From NCBI GenBank assembly GCA_024220505.1, contig JAKZZE010000016.1, positions 1,178,001 through 1,242,000 of the forward strand: a stretch of 64,000 nucleotides of DNA. The letters run 5' to 3'. Of the stretch, positions 17,246 to 27,434 are shown piece by piece (the stretch's first letter is position 1; each line of letters opens with the position of its first letter). Made by a program: the position numbers and the translations under genes. The notes beneath the pieces are model-generated. The model was not told where the DNA came from. It ran no database searches and saw only the letters and a list, made by a program, of their open reading frames with translations. This stretch comes from Rhizopus arrhizus. Its lineage: Eukaryota > Mucoromycota > Mucoromycetes > Mucorales > Rhizopodaceae.

Positions 17246-20200
17246 AGTATGCTCTGGGTCTGCGGTTGGGTCGCTCCTTGCGTCTCATCTGCCTGTATTT
17301 GCCTCCTTCCTTGTCCAACGACGAGGTCTCTTCTGTGTTGGTTTCGTTGCCCTTGACAGACGACACGATCATCTGTGGTGATCTGAACGCGCGTCTTGGT
17401 GCACTAACGGGTGATTCCGTTGCCAATGCTCGAGGTTCGGTGCTGCTTCGCTGGTGTGAAGAACATGGTCTTTCTGTTCTGAACTCGACTCTCGCTCCTG
17501 GGGTACCTACTTTCTTGTCCTTTCGTGGTGGTCAAGTCAAGCAAAGTATGATCGACTACTTCTTGACCAACACGACCTCTGTCCTTCGGTCCCCTCGGAT
17601 GCAAGTCTACAGTGATCTCTCTCTTGGCTCTGACCACAAACTGTTGTCCTTGTCCTTTGACTATGCAGTCCCTGATGGTTGTCCATTGCAGCCCGTTCTC
17701 TCTTCTTCTTTGCCTTCTGCCCGTCGGCTATGGAACCTCTCTCGGTTGAAGGAACCTGATGTCTGTAGTCTGTACGTGGCCACATTCCAGTCCTTGGTCT
17801 CTCCATTGGTTGATCAGCTGAAAGCTCTGAAGTCAAGTCCTCCTTCTGCTGCTCCGCCTATAGACGCTCTCAATGACACTCTGAATGAGGCGATCTATAG
17901 TGCACTCGACAAGTCGGTTGGCTCTCGCTCTTCTCGACCTTCCCAATGGAAGCCATTCTGGAATGCGCACTTGCAAGAACTCGCCGATGTTCGTGAACAC
18001 CACTACCGCAAGTGGCGTCGTGCTATTGGCATCGACAAGGCCTTGTGGTGGGATCGACATCAGGTTGCTCAAGCCCGGTTCCGTAGTGCTCTCAAGTCTG
18101 CTAAACGTCTCTCTTGGCGTGCTTTCTGTGACTCTCTGGCCCGTGGCGAACTTGCTCGTGCGATGTCGAAGGTGAAGGTGATTCGGAACCGACGACGTCA
18201 ACAGGTTGGGTTTACTCATCCTGACGGCCCTGCTGCAGGTGCGAACGCGATGCGTCAACACCTTGCCTCGGTCTACTCTGGTGACGGTCTTTCGTCAAGG
18301 CGTCCTGACCCTCTGCCCTCTGTCTCTGGTATGGTGCCTTTTGACCTCGATAGTCAAGACCCTGGTATGCCTTCGTTCTCTGCTGACAGTGTGGGTTCAC
18401 TGATGCGATGTCTCCCTCTGCGTAAGGCTCCTGGTCCTGACCACTTGCGTACGGAGATGCTCCTCCCCATCAAGTCTGTTCTGGCCCCACTGCTCTCCTT
18501 GCTTTTCAGTATCTGCTACCAGTGGTCGTATACCCCTTCTCTCTGGCGTCAAGCACAGGTGGTCCCCATCCACAAAAAGGGTGATCCTACCTCGCCAGGG
18601 AACTATCGTCCAATCTCCTTGACCTCCATCGTCCGCAAGCTCTTTGAGATGTGTCTCTTTCCCTTTGTTGAAGATGTTTCTCCTCCGCTCGATGTAGTTC
18701 AAGGTGGTTTCCGTCACCAGCGTAGTGCATTGGATCAAGCTCTCTGTCTTCATGATCTAATGCACTCTTACCGACGCCGACACAATCATTATCCTGTGGT
18801 CGCTTTTCTGGATATCAAGTCAGCCTATGATACAGTCGATCGTCGTATCATATGGCAATCGATGCTCGCCTCTTCTGCTCCTCTGTCCTTGGTGTCCTTG
18901 TTGGCCAACATGTTTGATGATGTCTCGGTGTCTGTGTTGTTGCAGAACAATGTCTCTGATCCGTTTGTGCCGAGTTCAGGTGTCCTTCAGGGCTCTGTCT
19001 TGAGTCCTCACCTGTACTCGATCTATGTCAACACATTGCCAGCTCTGCTTCGTTCTGCTGCTTCTGCAACAACCACCTCGGTGTTATCGGTGTCTCCTTC
19101 TGGTCCTCCTGGTCCTGGTGCTCTGGTCGCTGATGGTCTTCCCTTTGGTCCTTTGGTTGGTACTGCTGCTTTGTCTTCCTCGTCTCCTACGCCCACACCC
19201 ATCAACAGCCTGTTGTATGCGGATGATGTGGCGCTGGTTGGGTCTGCTAGCGAAGTTCGGCATATGCTGGACCTAGCGCAGATCCATTCTCTGACTCTTG
19301 GTTACAAGTGGAGTCCACCAAAGTGTGCCGTCCTAAATGCACCTACTGCTGCATCAAGTCGGTATGTTCAAATGTCACTGTATGGTCAAGACCTTCCTAC
19401 GGTTGAAGAGTTCACTTATCTTGGTGTCCCTTTTGATGGCAAAGGTATCTCGGTGTCTGCCATGATAAAGCATCGTTCTGCAAGTACCTTGGCGGCTATG
19501 GCTCAACTTCACTCTATGGGTCTTAACCGTCAAGGCTTTACCCTGCTTCTTTCTTCTCGTCTCTTTGCTGCCTTCATCCGTCCTAAGCTCGAGTATGGCC
19601 TTGCTATTGCTCGACTTACAAGAAAGGACGGTGAAGAGCTCAACCGTGCTCAAGACCGGTGTTTAAGAATGCTTGTTGGTGGCCATCGAACTGCCTCAAC
19701 TGTGGTTCTCCGTCATATTACCAATTTGCCGTCGATGACCTTTAGAGCTGATACCTTGGTCCTCAAGTTTTGTCTGCGTTTCGAGGGTCTTCCTGATGAC
19801 TGTCTCTTGCCTCTGCTGTCTTCCTCTGTCTCTTCTTCACTATTGACACAGCTCCGTAAGCGGCAAATCGTACTCGACTACCCTTCGGATGCCCCTCATT
19901 CGACTTCTCGTCTGGCTTCTTGGCTGCGAAGGTATCGTCAAGATCAATTTCAAAGCTTCCTACAGTCCACCCCCAGGTTCTGATCCGCGCTTGTCGTCCT
20001 GTTCTTCGGGTGGATCCCATCCTCTACTTGCCTGCCTCCTGTGCTGACCGGTCTCGTCTCATCAGATGGCGCATGGGTTGGATCCCAGGCAAGCCTGCTC
20101 CCTGTTCTTGTGGTCTTGGCGATACTTCTCGCTCGCACCTTATGGTCTGTACCTTGGTTCCTTCTGCTCTTTGGTGCTGCTTGCCTGTTCCGCCGCCTGA

Positions 20201-20399
20201 CTATGTGGGTCACCACATAGACTATGTCTTGAACTTGCTTCCTGTCTCTGCTTCTGCTCGGTGTCCGCCTTTCTGGTCCGCTCTTTGTCAGATCCTCTGT
20301 CACTTTGACATGATCTGTCATCCTGACATCGAGTACCACTCATCATCTGCTCCAGGTCAAGTCTGGATTGACAAGTCCTCTGCTGCTACTACTCCCTAA
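17246..20399 (+). pseudogene. LINE ORF2, C-terminal part (unit D), frameshifted
   Basis: Resumes the endonuclease at codon about 138 (YALGLRLG). It contains GDLNAR, SDH, FLDIKSAYD and YADD. Near 19971-19976 a C run is one base short compared with all other copies, which ends the frame at 19983; the correct frame continues to 20399 with the Cys/His motif. An ATG inside the transposon terminal repeat (17170) is in frame and would give a chimeric protein, but this is probably accidental. Confidence 0.92.
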
Positions 20400-20596
20400 T
20401 GACAAGCGCTCCGATCCACCCTCTGGCTTCTACCTCCCACTGCCAAACCATTTTAGTGCACGATGCGGAGGAGACCATGGTGTTGACGAGTTGCTCAGTA
20501 GTTAGCGCTTCCATTGGCCTTTTCTCTTTCCTTTTTTTTCGCTCTTGTGTGCTCTGCGAGTGTTTTTTGTTTCTTGTCTCTTCTTTTTGCTCTTGA
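20399..20596 (+). CDS. candidate LINE ORF3 (unit D)
   Basis: 65 codons from the TAATG at the ORF2 stop; one substitution near the start (MTSAPIHP). It closes early in the T-rich part, like unit C. Confidence 0.3.
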   Translation: MTSAPIHPLASTSHCQTILVHDAEETMVLTSCSVVSASIGLFSFLFFRSCVLCECFLFLVSSFCS

Positions 20597-20872
20597 GTAT
20601 GACTATCATGATATTTATCGCTTGTCAATATACTCCTTATATATATTAATAAAAATTTTCGTCTAAACCAAGAAGCCACTTTTCTTTCGCTTTTGGTTAA
20701 AAAGGTAAACTTGACTCTTTTTTGGAAAGCCGATATCTCTGTCAAATCTATCCATCCATCAACAATTTTTACATCAATCGACTCCTTTTGATCTATACTT
20801 TTATTTGGTTCAACTCTTATTCTGATATCTTTACTGCTTGTTGCTTAATCGTTGCTGAAAGTTTGCATCCAA

Positions 20873-21859
20873 ATGTCATCAACAAGAAATACTAGAGGAT
20901 CCAAAATCCTGAATGCCGCCGCCGGACCCAATTCGTCCGAGCTCGAAGTCACAGTTCAGAATCTAAGTCACGCACTGGAAGCTGTCACTGCTCGTCTCTC
21001 TGCTTTAGAGCAGCTCAAGCTAGAGCTTGAAACTCTGCGAGGTGAGAACGCTCGCCTTACCGAAACAAACCTGTCTCAGGCCAATGAGATTGCTTCCTTG
21101 CGGTCCCAACTGGCCGCACAAACTGCCGGGGTCCCTACAAGCACCCCTAATTCAACTACCGCTGTTTCTTCTGCTGCCGCTCATAATGGTGCTAAAGAGT
21201 CCGTTCCTTCGCCCTCCTTGGGTACTGCTGCCTCGTCTTGGGCTACTGTTGTCTCTCGTTCTGCAAAGAACAAACTCCGTCGTCGTGCCGCTGCTGCTCG
21301 TGGTTTCCAGCCTGTGTCTGGTGAACAAGGCTTCGAGTATGTTTATATACCTCGCTCTCGTAGGATGACCTACACTGAAGCTCGTCGTCGTCTCTCTCGC
21401 CTTGGTGTGGATAGCTGGCGCATCTTAGATGTGTGCTATCCTGCTCACTCTGTTGTCGGTCTGCTCGTACATCTGCAGTACAAGCCTGCTCTTCTGTCCT
21501 TGTTGGAAAAGGCCAAGATCCCCACCTTGGATACTTTCGATCCACTTGACCCTGCCAACCTGGCCGATCCCCAGTTTGACTCTGTTTCTGTCGAGGAGCG
21601 TAGCCATGCTATCTCACTGATTAATGATGATCGTTCTCGCAAGGCTTTAGAGCGCTTGCGCTATCCTGTTGCTGTCTCTGTCTCTCGTTACTTGTTGGCG
21701 CAAGCCCTTGTCTCTGATGAGACAGTATCTGAAGTTCTGTCTGCTAAGGAAGATCGACCCAAGACTGCCCGCCATTACGATGATATGGCTGAAGACATGG
21801 CTCTTGATGACTATGAGCATCACCGTCCTGCCTCTCGCTCTAGCTTTGGATCATTATAA
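20873..21859 (+). CDS. LINE ORF1 protein (unit E)
   Basis: 328 residues, uninterrupted. Variants include TNLSQANEIASLRSQLAAQ in the coiled coil and QFDSVSVEERS in the C-terminal half. Ends in TAATG. Confidence 0.9.
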   Translation: MSSTRNTRGSKILNAAAGPNSSELEVTVQNLSHALEAVTARLSALEQLKLELETLRGENARLTETNLSQANEIASLRSQLAAQTAGVPTSTPNSTTAVSSAAAHNGAKESVPSPSLGTAASSWATVVSRSAKNKLRRRAAAARGFQPVSGEQGFEYVYIPRSRRMTYTEARRRLSRLGVDSWRILDVCYPAHSVVGLLVHLQYKPALLSLLEKAKIPTLDTFDPLDPANLADPQFDSVSVEERSHAISLINDDRSRKALERLRYPVAVSVSRYLLAQALVSDETVSEVLSAKEDRPKTARHYDDMAEDMALDDYEHHRPASRSSFGSL

Positions 21860-24800
21860 TGATGAGTAGTAATACTTGTCATTATAATGCATCCTTGGTC
21901 TCTACATCTGGTATGGTCCCAGATCAGTCAACTCCTTCCTCTCCTTTGGTTTCCTCTGGTTCTCATGGCTCCCATGGTCCATCCTCTCCTTCGTCATCGT
22001 CATCAACTTCTTCTATTCCGCTCACAATCGGCTTGTGGAATGCCAATGGGCTTCAAGAATCCACAGCCGAGGATCTCCTCCGTCACTGCCAGTCGTTCTC
22101 TTTGGTCTTCATCACTGAAACCTGGTTGCTTCCGCCTCACAGGATCCGTACCTCTTGGACCCAGTTCAATCTGTATGGCTCTCCTGTGATCAACAGCTAT
22201 CGTGGCTCTCAAGGTGTCTCTGCTCTGGTGTCTCCTCGGTGTCCGATGGCTGTGGTACAGTTCCCGGTTCATACCAAGTATGCTCTGGGTCTGCGGTTGG
22301 GTCGCTCCTTGCGTCTCATCTGCCTGTATTTGCCCCCTTCCTTGTCCAACGACGAGGTCTCTTCTGTGTTGGTTTCGTTGCCCTTGACAGACGACACGAT
22401 CATCTGTGGTGATCTGAACGCGCGTCTTGGTGCACTAACGGGTGATTCCGTTGCCAATACTCGAGGTTCGGTGCTGCTTCGCTGGTGTGAAGAACATGGT
22501 CTCTCTGTTCTGAACTCGACTCTCGCTCCTGGGGTACCTACTTTCTTGTCCTTTCGTGGTGGTCAAGTCAAGCAAAGTATGATCGACTACTTCTTGACCA
22601 ACATGACCTCTGTCCTTCGGTCCCCTCGGATGCAAGTCTATAGTGATCTCTCTCTTGGCTCTGACCACAAACTGTTGTCATTGTCCTTTGACTATGCAGT
22701 CCCTGATGGTTATCCATCGCAGCCCGTTCTCTCTTCTTCTGCCCGTCGGCTATGGAACCTCTCTCGGTTGAAGGAACCTGATGTCTGTAGTCTGTACGTG
22801 GCCACATTCCAGTCCTTGGTCTCTCCATTGGTTGATCAGCTCACAGCTCTGAAGTCAAGTCCTCCTTCTGCTGCTCCGCCTATAGACGCTCTCAATGACA
22901 CTCTGAACGAGGCGATCTATAGTGCACTCGACAAGTCGGTTGGCTCTCGCTCTTCTCGACCTTCCCAATGGAAGCCATTCTGGAATGCGCACTTGCAAGA
23001 ACTCGCCGATGTTCGTGAACACCACTATCGCAAGTGGCGTCGTGCCACTGGCATCGACAAGGCCTTGTGGTGGGATCGACATCAGGTTGCTCAAGCCCGG
23101 TTTCGCTCTGCTCTCAAGTCTGCTAAACGTCTCTCTTGGCGTGCTTTCTGTGACTCTCTGGCCCGTGGCGAACTTGCTCGTGCGATGTCGAAGGTGAAGG
23201 TGATTCGGAACCGACGACGTCAACAGGTTGGGTTTACTCATCCTGACGGCCCTGCTGCAGGTGCGAACGCGATGCGTCAACACCTTGCCTCGGTCTACTC
23301 TGGTGACAGTCTTCCGTCAAGGCGTCCTGACCCTCTGCCCTCTGTCTCTGGTATGGTGCCTTTTGACCTCGATAGTCAAGACCCTGGTATGCCCTCTTTC
23401 TCTGCTGACAGTGTGGGTTCACTGATGCGACGTCTCCCTCTGCGTAAAGCTCCTGGTCCTGACCACTTGCGTACGGAGATGCTCCTCCCCATCAAGTCTG
23501 TTCTGGCCCCACTGCTCTCCTTGCTTTTCAGTATCTGCTACCAGTGGTCGTATACCCCTTCTCTCTGGCGTCAAGCACAGGTGGTCCCCATCCACAAAAA
23601 GGGTGATCCTACCTCGCCAGGGAACTATCGTCCAATCTCCTTGACCTCCATCGTCCGCAAGCTCTTTGAGATGTGTCTCTTTCCCTTTGTTGAAGATGTT
23701 TCTCCTCCGCTCGATGTAGTTCAAGGTGGTTTCCGTCACCAGCGTAGTGCATTGGATCAAGCTCTCTGTCTTCATGATCTAATGCACTCTTACCGACGCC
23801 GACACAATCATTATCCTGTGGTCGCTTTTCTGGATATCAAGTCAGCCTATGATACAGTCGATCGTCGTATCATATGGCAATCGATGCTCGCCTCTTCTGC
23901 TCCTCTGTCCTTGGTGTCCTTGTTGGCCAACATGTTTGATGATGTCTCGGTGTCTGTGTTGTTGCAGAACAATGTCTCTGATCCGTTTGTGCCGAGTTCA
24001 GGTGTCCTTCAGGGCTCTGTCTTGAGTCCTCACCTGTACTCGATCTATGTCAACACATTGCCAGCTCTGCTTCGTTCTGCTGCTTCTGCAACAACCACCT
24101 CGGTGTTATCGGTGTCTCCTTCTGGCCCTCCTGGTCCTGGTGCTCTGGTCACTGATGGTCTTCCCTTTGGTCCTTTGGTTGGTACTGCTGCTTTGTCTTC
24201 CTCGTCTCCTACGCCCACACCCATCAACAGTCTGTTGTATGCGGATGATGTGGCGCTGGTTGGGTCTGCTAGCGAAATTCGGCATATGCTGGACCTAGCG
24301 CAGATCCATTCTCTGACTCTTGGTTACAAGTGGAGTCCACCCAAATGTGCTGTTCTGAATGCACCTGCCTCTACATCAAGTCGGTATATTCGAATGTCTC
24401 TATATGATCAAGACCTTCCTACTGCTGAAGAGTTTACTTATCTTGGTGTACCTTTTGATGGTAAAGGTATCTCGGTGTCTGCCATGATAAAGCATCGTTC
24501 TTCCAGTACCTTGGCGGCTATGGCTCAACTTCACTCTATGGGTCTTAACCGTCAAGGCTTTACTCTGCTTCTTTCTTCTCGTCTCTTTGCTGCCTTCATC
24601 CGTCCTAAGCTCGAGTATGGCCTAGCTATTGCTCGACTTACAAGAAAGGACGGTGAAGAGCTTAACCGTGCTCAAGATCGGTGTCTACGAATGCTTGTCG
24701 GTGGTCACCGAACTGCTTCGACTGTGGTGCTTCGGCACATTACCAACTTGCCATCAATGACTTTTAGAGCTGATACCTTGGTTCTGAAGTTCTGCCTTCG

Positions 24801-25419
24801 GTTCAATGGCCTTCCTGATGACTGTCTCTTGTCTCTGCTGTCTTCTTCTGTCTCGTCTTCATTGCTGACACAGCTCCGTAAGCGGCAAATCGTTCTTGAT
24901 TACCCTTCGGATGTCTCTTCATCTTCTCTTCTTGCTTCTTGGCTGCGAAGGTATCGTCAAGACCAATTCCATAGCTTCTTACAGTCCACCCCTCAGGTTC
25001 TGATCCGCGCTTGTCGTCCTGGTCTCCGGGTGGATCCCATCCTGTACTTGCCTGCCTCCCGTGCTGACCGGTCTCGTCTTGTTAGATGGCGCATGGGTTG
25101 GATCCCAGGCAAGCCTGCTCCCTGTTCCTGTGGTCTTGGCGATACTTCTCGTTCCCATCTCATGGTCTGTACCTTGGTTCCTTCTGCTCTTTGGTGCTGC
25201 CTGCCTGTTCCACCGCCTAACTATGTGGGTCATCACATAGATTATGTCTTGAACTTGCTTCCCGTCTCTGCTTCTGCTCGGTGTCCGCCTTTCTGGTCCG
25301 CTCTTTGTCAGATCCTCTGTCACTTTGACAAGATCTGTCATCCTGACATCGAGTACAACTCGTCTTCTCTGCCAGGTCAAGTCTGGATTGACAAGTCCTC
25401 TGCTGCTGCTGTTCCATAA
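21859..25419 (+). CDS. LINE ORF2: AP-endonuclease and reverse transcriptase (unit E)
   Basis: 1186 residues with all endonuclease residues and YADD. The tail is a visible mosaic: it follows the class of units C, D and G through RKRQIVLDYPSD, then switches to VSSSSLLASW and DQFHSF, the exact variant of unit F. Catalytic motifs are unaffected. Confidence 0.95.
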   Translation: MMSSNTCHYNASLVSTSGMVPDQSTPSSPLVSSGSHGSHGPSSPSSSSSTSSIPLTIGLWNANGLQESTAEDLLRHCQSFSLVFITETWLLPPHRIRTSWTQFNLYGSPVINSYRGSQGVSALVSPRCPMAVVQFPVHTKYALGLRLGRSLRLICLYLPPSLSNDEVSSVLVSLPLTDDTIICGDLNARLGALTGDSVANTRGSVLLRWCEEHGLSVLNSTLAPGVPTFLSFRGGQVKQSMIDYFLTNMTSVLRSPRMQVYSDLSLGSDHKLLSLSFDYAVPDGYPSQPVLSSSARRLWNLSRLKEPDVCSLYVATFQSLVSPLVDQLTALKSSPPSAAPPIDALNDTLNEAIYSALDKSVGSRSSRPSQWKPFWNAHLQELADVREHHYRKWRRATGIDKALWWDRHQVAQARFRSALKSAKRLSWRAFCDSLARGELARAMSKVKVIRNRRRQQVGFTHPDGPAAGANAMRQHLASVYSGDSLPSRRPDPLPSVSGMVPFDLDSQDPGMPSFSADSVGSLMRRLPLRKAPGPDHLRTEMLLPIKSVLAPLLSLLFSICYQWSYTPSLWRQAQVVPIHKKGDPTSPGNYRPISLTSIVRKLFEMCLFPFVEDVSPPLDVVQGGFRHQRSALDQALCLHDLMHSYRRRHNHYPVVAFLDIKSAYDTVDRRIIWQSMLASSAPLSLVSLLANMFDDVSVSVLLQNNVSDPFVPSSGVLQGSVLSPHLYSIYVNTLPALLRSAASATTTSVLSVSPSGPPGPGALVTDGLPFGPLVGTAALSSSSPTPTPINSLLYADDVALVGSASEIRHMLDLAQIHSLTLGYKWSPPKCAVLNAPASTSSRYIRMSLYDQDLPTAEEFTYLGVPFDGKGISVSAMIKHRSSSTLAAMAQLHSMGLNRQGFTLLLSSRLFAAFIRPKLEYGLAIARLTRKDGEELNRAQDRCLRMLVGGHRTASTVVLRHITNLPSMTFRADTLVLKFCLRFNGLPDDCLLSLLSSSVSSSLLTQLRKRQIVLDYPSDVSSSSLLASWLRRYRQDQFHSFLQSTPQVLIRACRPGLRVDPILYLPASRADRSRLVRWRMGWIPGKPAPCSCGLGDTSRSHLMVCTLVPSALWCCLPVPPPNYVGHHIDYVLNLLPVSASARCPPFWSALCQILCHFDKICHPDIEYNSSSLPGQVWIDKSSAAAVP

Positions 25420-25685
25420 TGACAAGCGCTCTGATCCACCCTCTGGCTTCTACCTCCCACTGCCAAACCATTTTAGTGCACGATGCGGAGGAGACCATGG
25501 TGTTGACGAGTTGCTCAGTAGTTAGCGTTTCCATTGGCCTTTCTCTTTCCTTTTTTTCGCTCTTGTGTGCTCTGCGAGTGTTTTTTGCCTCTTGTCTTTT
25601 CTTTTTGTTTCTTGAGTATGACTATCATGATATTTATCGCTTGTCAATATACTCCTTATATATATTAATAAAAATCTTCGTCTAA
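25419..25685 (+). CDS. candidate LINE ORF3 (unit E)
   Basis: 88 codons starting with TAATG at the ORF2 stop; the conserved N-terminal part is followed by a divergent hydrophobic part. Confidence 0.33.
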   Translation: MTSALIHPLASTSHCQTILVHDAEETMVLTSCSVVSVSIGLSLSFFSLLCALRVFFASCLFFLFLEYDYHDIYRLSIYSLYILIKIFV

Positions 25686-25696
25686 ACCAAGAAGCC

Positions 25697-26231
25697 AGGT
25701 GTGGGTGTTTGTCGTAGTGGTTAAGGCGCTACCGTATGGGTTGAGTGTCCTCTGGACATGCAGGTTCGAATCCTGCCTTCCTCGCACCGTCTCTTCCACG
25801 CACGGTCACATGACTTCCTTAACGTGCGTCGTCTCTGGCTTTCGGTGTGTCCCGCCTGTGTGTTGCGTTGCGTGCCAGCTGGGTATCTGGTCCACCTTCC
25901 CTCCCTTTCGGTGTCCCCGTTGGCATCCCTTTCTGTTCTCTCTTTCCTCCCTGGGTTTTGACGCCGCTGCTGTTCTGGTCGGTCTGCGTTGTGTGCTGTT
26001 TGGTGAGCAGCATTATCAGCGTTGCAAGGATGCCCACCTCGGGCTTAATGAAGCATGTCTCTCTCTCTCTGTTCTAAGTCTTCGTCTGTCGCTCCAGCTA
26101 AAATAATTGCCCTGCTTACCCTCCCTTCCCTTCCCCCTTAACAGTTTGTATGCTTTCCCAGTTCGTTCTGTGGTCTAGCAATTAATGACACATATGTCGC
26201 CTGCATATTTGACCAATAAAAATAAAAAACT
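25697..26231 (+). mobile_element. tRNA-derived SINE 1
   Basis: 535 bp between two junction tags. The head is tRNA-like with a class II (long variable arm) shape: acceptor GGTGTGG near 25698, A-box-like TGTCGTAGTGG (about 25710-25720), perfect B-box GGTTCGAATCC (25763-25773) and 3' acceptor CGCACC. The anticodon loop is degenerate, so it is not a working tRNA. The body (about 25800-26200) is C/T-rich and unrelated to coding sequence. The tail ends CCAATAAAAATAAAAAA. Its junction tag shows that it uses the same target as the LINE, so the LINE machinery very probably mobilises it. Confidence 0.88.
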
Positions 26232-26447
26232 TTCGTCTAAACCAAGAAGCCGAACTTTCTTTCGCTTTTGGTTAAAAAGGTAAACTTGACTCTTTTCTTG
26301 GAAAGCCGATATCTCTGTCAAATCTATCCATCCATCAACAATTTTACATCAATCGACTCCTTTTGATCTATATTTTTATTTGGTTCAACTCTTATTCTGC
26401 TACCTTCAATACTTGTTGCTTAATCGTTGCTCAAAGTTTGCATCCAA

Positions 26448-27434
26448 ATGTCAACAACAAGAAATACTAGAGGATCCAAAATCCTGAATGCCGCCGCCGG
26501 ACCCAATTCGTCCGAGCTCGAAGTCACAGTGCAAAATCTCAGTCACGCACTTCAAGAGGTAACGACTAGACTCTCAGCCTTAGAACAGCTTAAGCTGGAA
26601 TTGGAGACTTTGAGAGGTGAGAATGCTCGCCTCGTACAAACCAATGAATCTCAAGCCAATGAGATTGCTTCTCTGCGTGCTCAGTTAGCCGCACAAACCG
26701 CCGGGGTCCCTACAAGCACCCCAAGTTCAAATACCGCTCTTTCTTCTGCTGCTGCTCCTGCTGGTGCTAAACAGTCCGTTTCTTCGCCCTCCTTGGGTAC
26801 TGCTGCCTCGTCTTGGGCTACTGTTGTTTCTCGTTCTGCAAAGAACAAACTCCGTCGCCGTGCCGCTGCTGCTCGTGGTTTCCAGCCTGTGTCTGGTGAG
26901 CAAGGTTTTGACTATGTCTACATACCTAGATCTCGCAAAATGACATATACCGAAGCTCGTCGTCGTCTTGGTCGTCTGGGTGTTGACACCTGGCGGGTGC
27001 TAGATGTTTCGTTCCCCGCGCACTCCGTTGTTGGCCTACTTGTACACCTCCAGTACAAGCCTGCTCTCGTCTCATTGCTTGAAAAAGCAAAGATCAAGAT
27101 CCTCGATCAGTTCGACCCTTTGGATCCTGACAATGTTGCTGACCCTGCTTTCTCTTCCGCGTCTCTGGAGGTACGTCAAGAAAAGATGGCGCACATTTCT
27201 AATGAGCGTTGCCTTCGTACCCTTGAGCGCTTGCGCTATCCTGTTGCTGTTGCTGTCTCGCGCTTCTTTTTGGCTAATGCCATGGTGTCTGACGAGGCTG
27301 TCTCTGATGTCTTGTCTGCCAAGCAAGATCGTCCCTCCTTCCCTCGTCATCCTGATCAACCCGACGACGACATGGTTCTTGATGACTATGAGCATCACCG
27401 TCCTGCCTCTCGTTCCAGCTTTGGATCATTATAA
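26448..27434 (+). CDS. LINE ORF1 protein, divergent C-terminal half (unit F)
   Basis: 328 residues. The N-terminal half matches its neighbours, but from about residue 170 it departs: SRKMTYTEARRRLGRLGVD, TWRVLDVSFPAHS, KIKILDQFDPLDPDNVAD, LRTLERLRYPVAVAVSRFF. The final DDYEHHRPASRSSFGSL is again common to all. Length is unchanged, so the divergence is substitution, not damage. Most likely it was acquired by template switching or gene conversion from another subfamily. Confidence 0.9.
   Translation: MSTTRNTRGSKILNAAAGPNSSELEVTVQNLSHALQEVTTRLSALEQLKLELETLRGENARLVQTNESQANEIASLRAQLAAQTAGVPTSTPSSNTALSSAAAPAGAKQSVSSPSLGTAASSWATVVSRSAKNKLRRRAAAARGFQPVSGEQGFDYVYIPRSRKMTYTEARRRLGRLGVDTWRVLDVSFPAHSVVGLLVHLQYKPALVSLLEKAKIKILDQFDPLDPDNVADPAFSSASLEVRQEKMAHISNERCLRTLERLRYPVAVAVSRFFLANAMVSDEAVSDVLSAKQDRPSFPRHPDQPDDDMVLDDYEHHRPASRSSFGSL

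Larger units (their letters stand above)
11283..20657 (+). mobile_element. LINE unit D, broken by two Merlin-like elements and an internal inversion
   Basis: The 5' part is 11283-11859, the middle is inverted at 14046-15059, and the 3' part resumes at 17246 and ends at 20657. Subtracting both 2177-bp transposons and one copy of each 9-bp duplication leaves 5003 bp, a full-length LINE. The order of events is: LINE insertion, two transposon insertions, then inversion between the transposons. Confidence 0.95.
20678..25676 (+). mobile_element. LINE unit E, full length, apparently intact
   Basis: Lies between tags 20658-20677 and 25677-25696; the next element to the right is a SINE, not a LINE. 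The inverted piece of unit D is closest to this unit in sequence (shared QFDSVSVEERS and SAKEDRPKTARH variants in ORF1). Confidence 0.95.

Noticed and set aside
17170..19983. A 937-codon frame starting in the Merlin-like terminal repeat and running into LINE ORF2
   Set aside because: It is a chance fusion at the insertion point; it lacks the first part of the endonuclease and its start lies in a non-coding repeat.
25697..25790. A functional tRNA gene
   Set aside because: The promoter boxes and acceptor pairing are good but the anticodon arm is degenerate and the segment is the head of a SINE.
25699..26106. 135-codon frame repeated in SINEs 1 and 2 (also 36290-36697)
   Set aside because: It spans the tRNA-like head and the SINE body, and SINE 3 does not keep it; it is an accident of a C/T-rich sequence.
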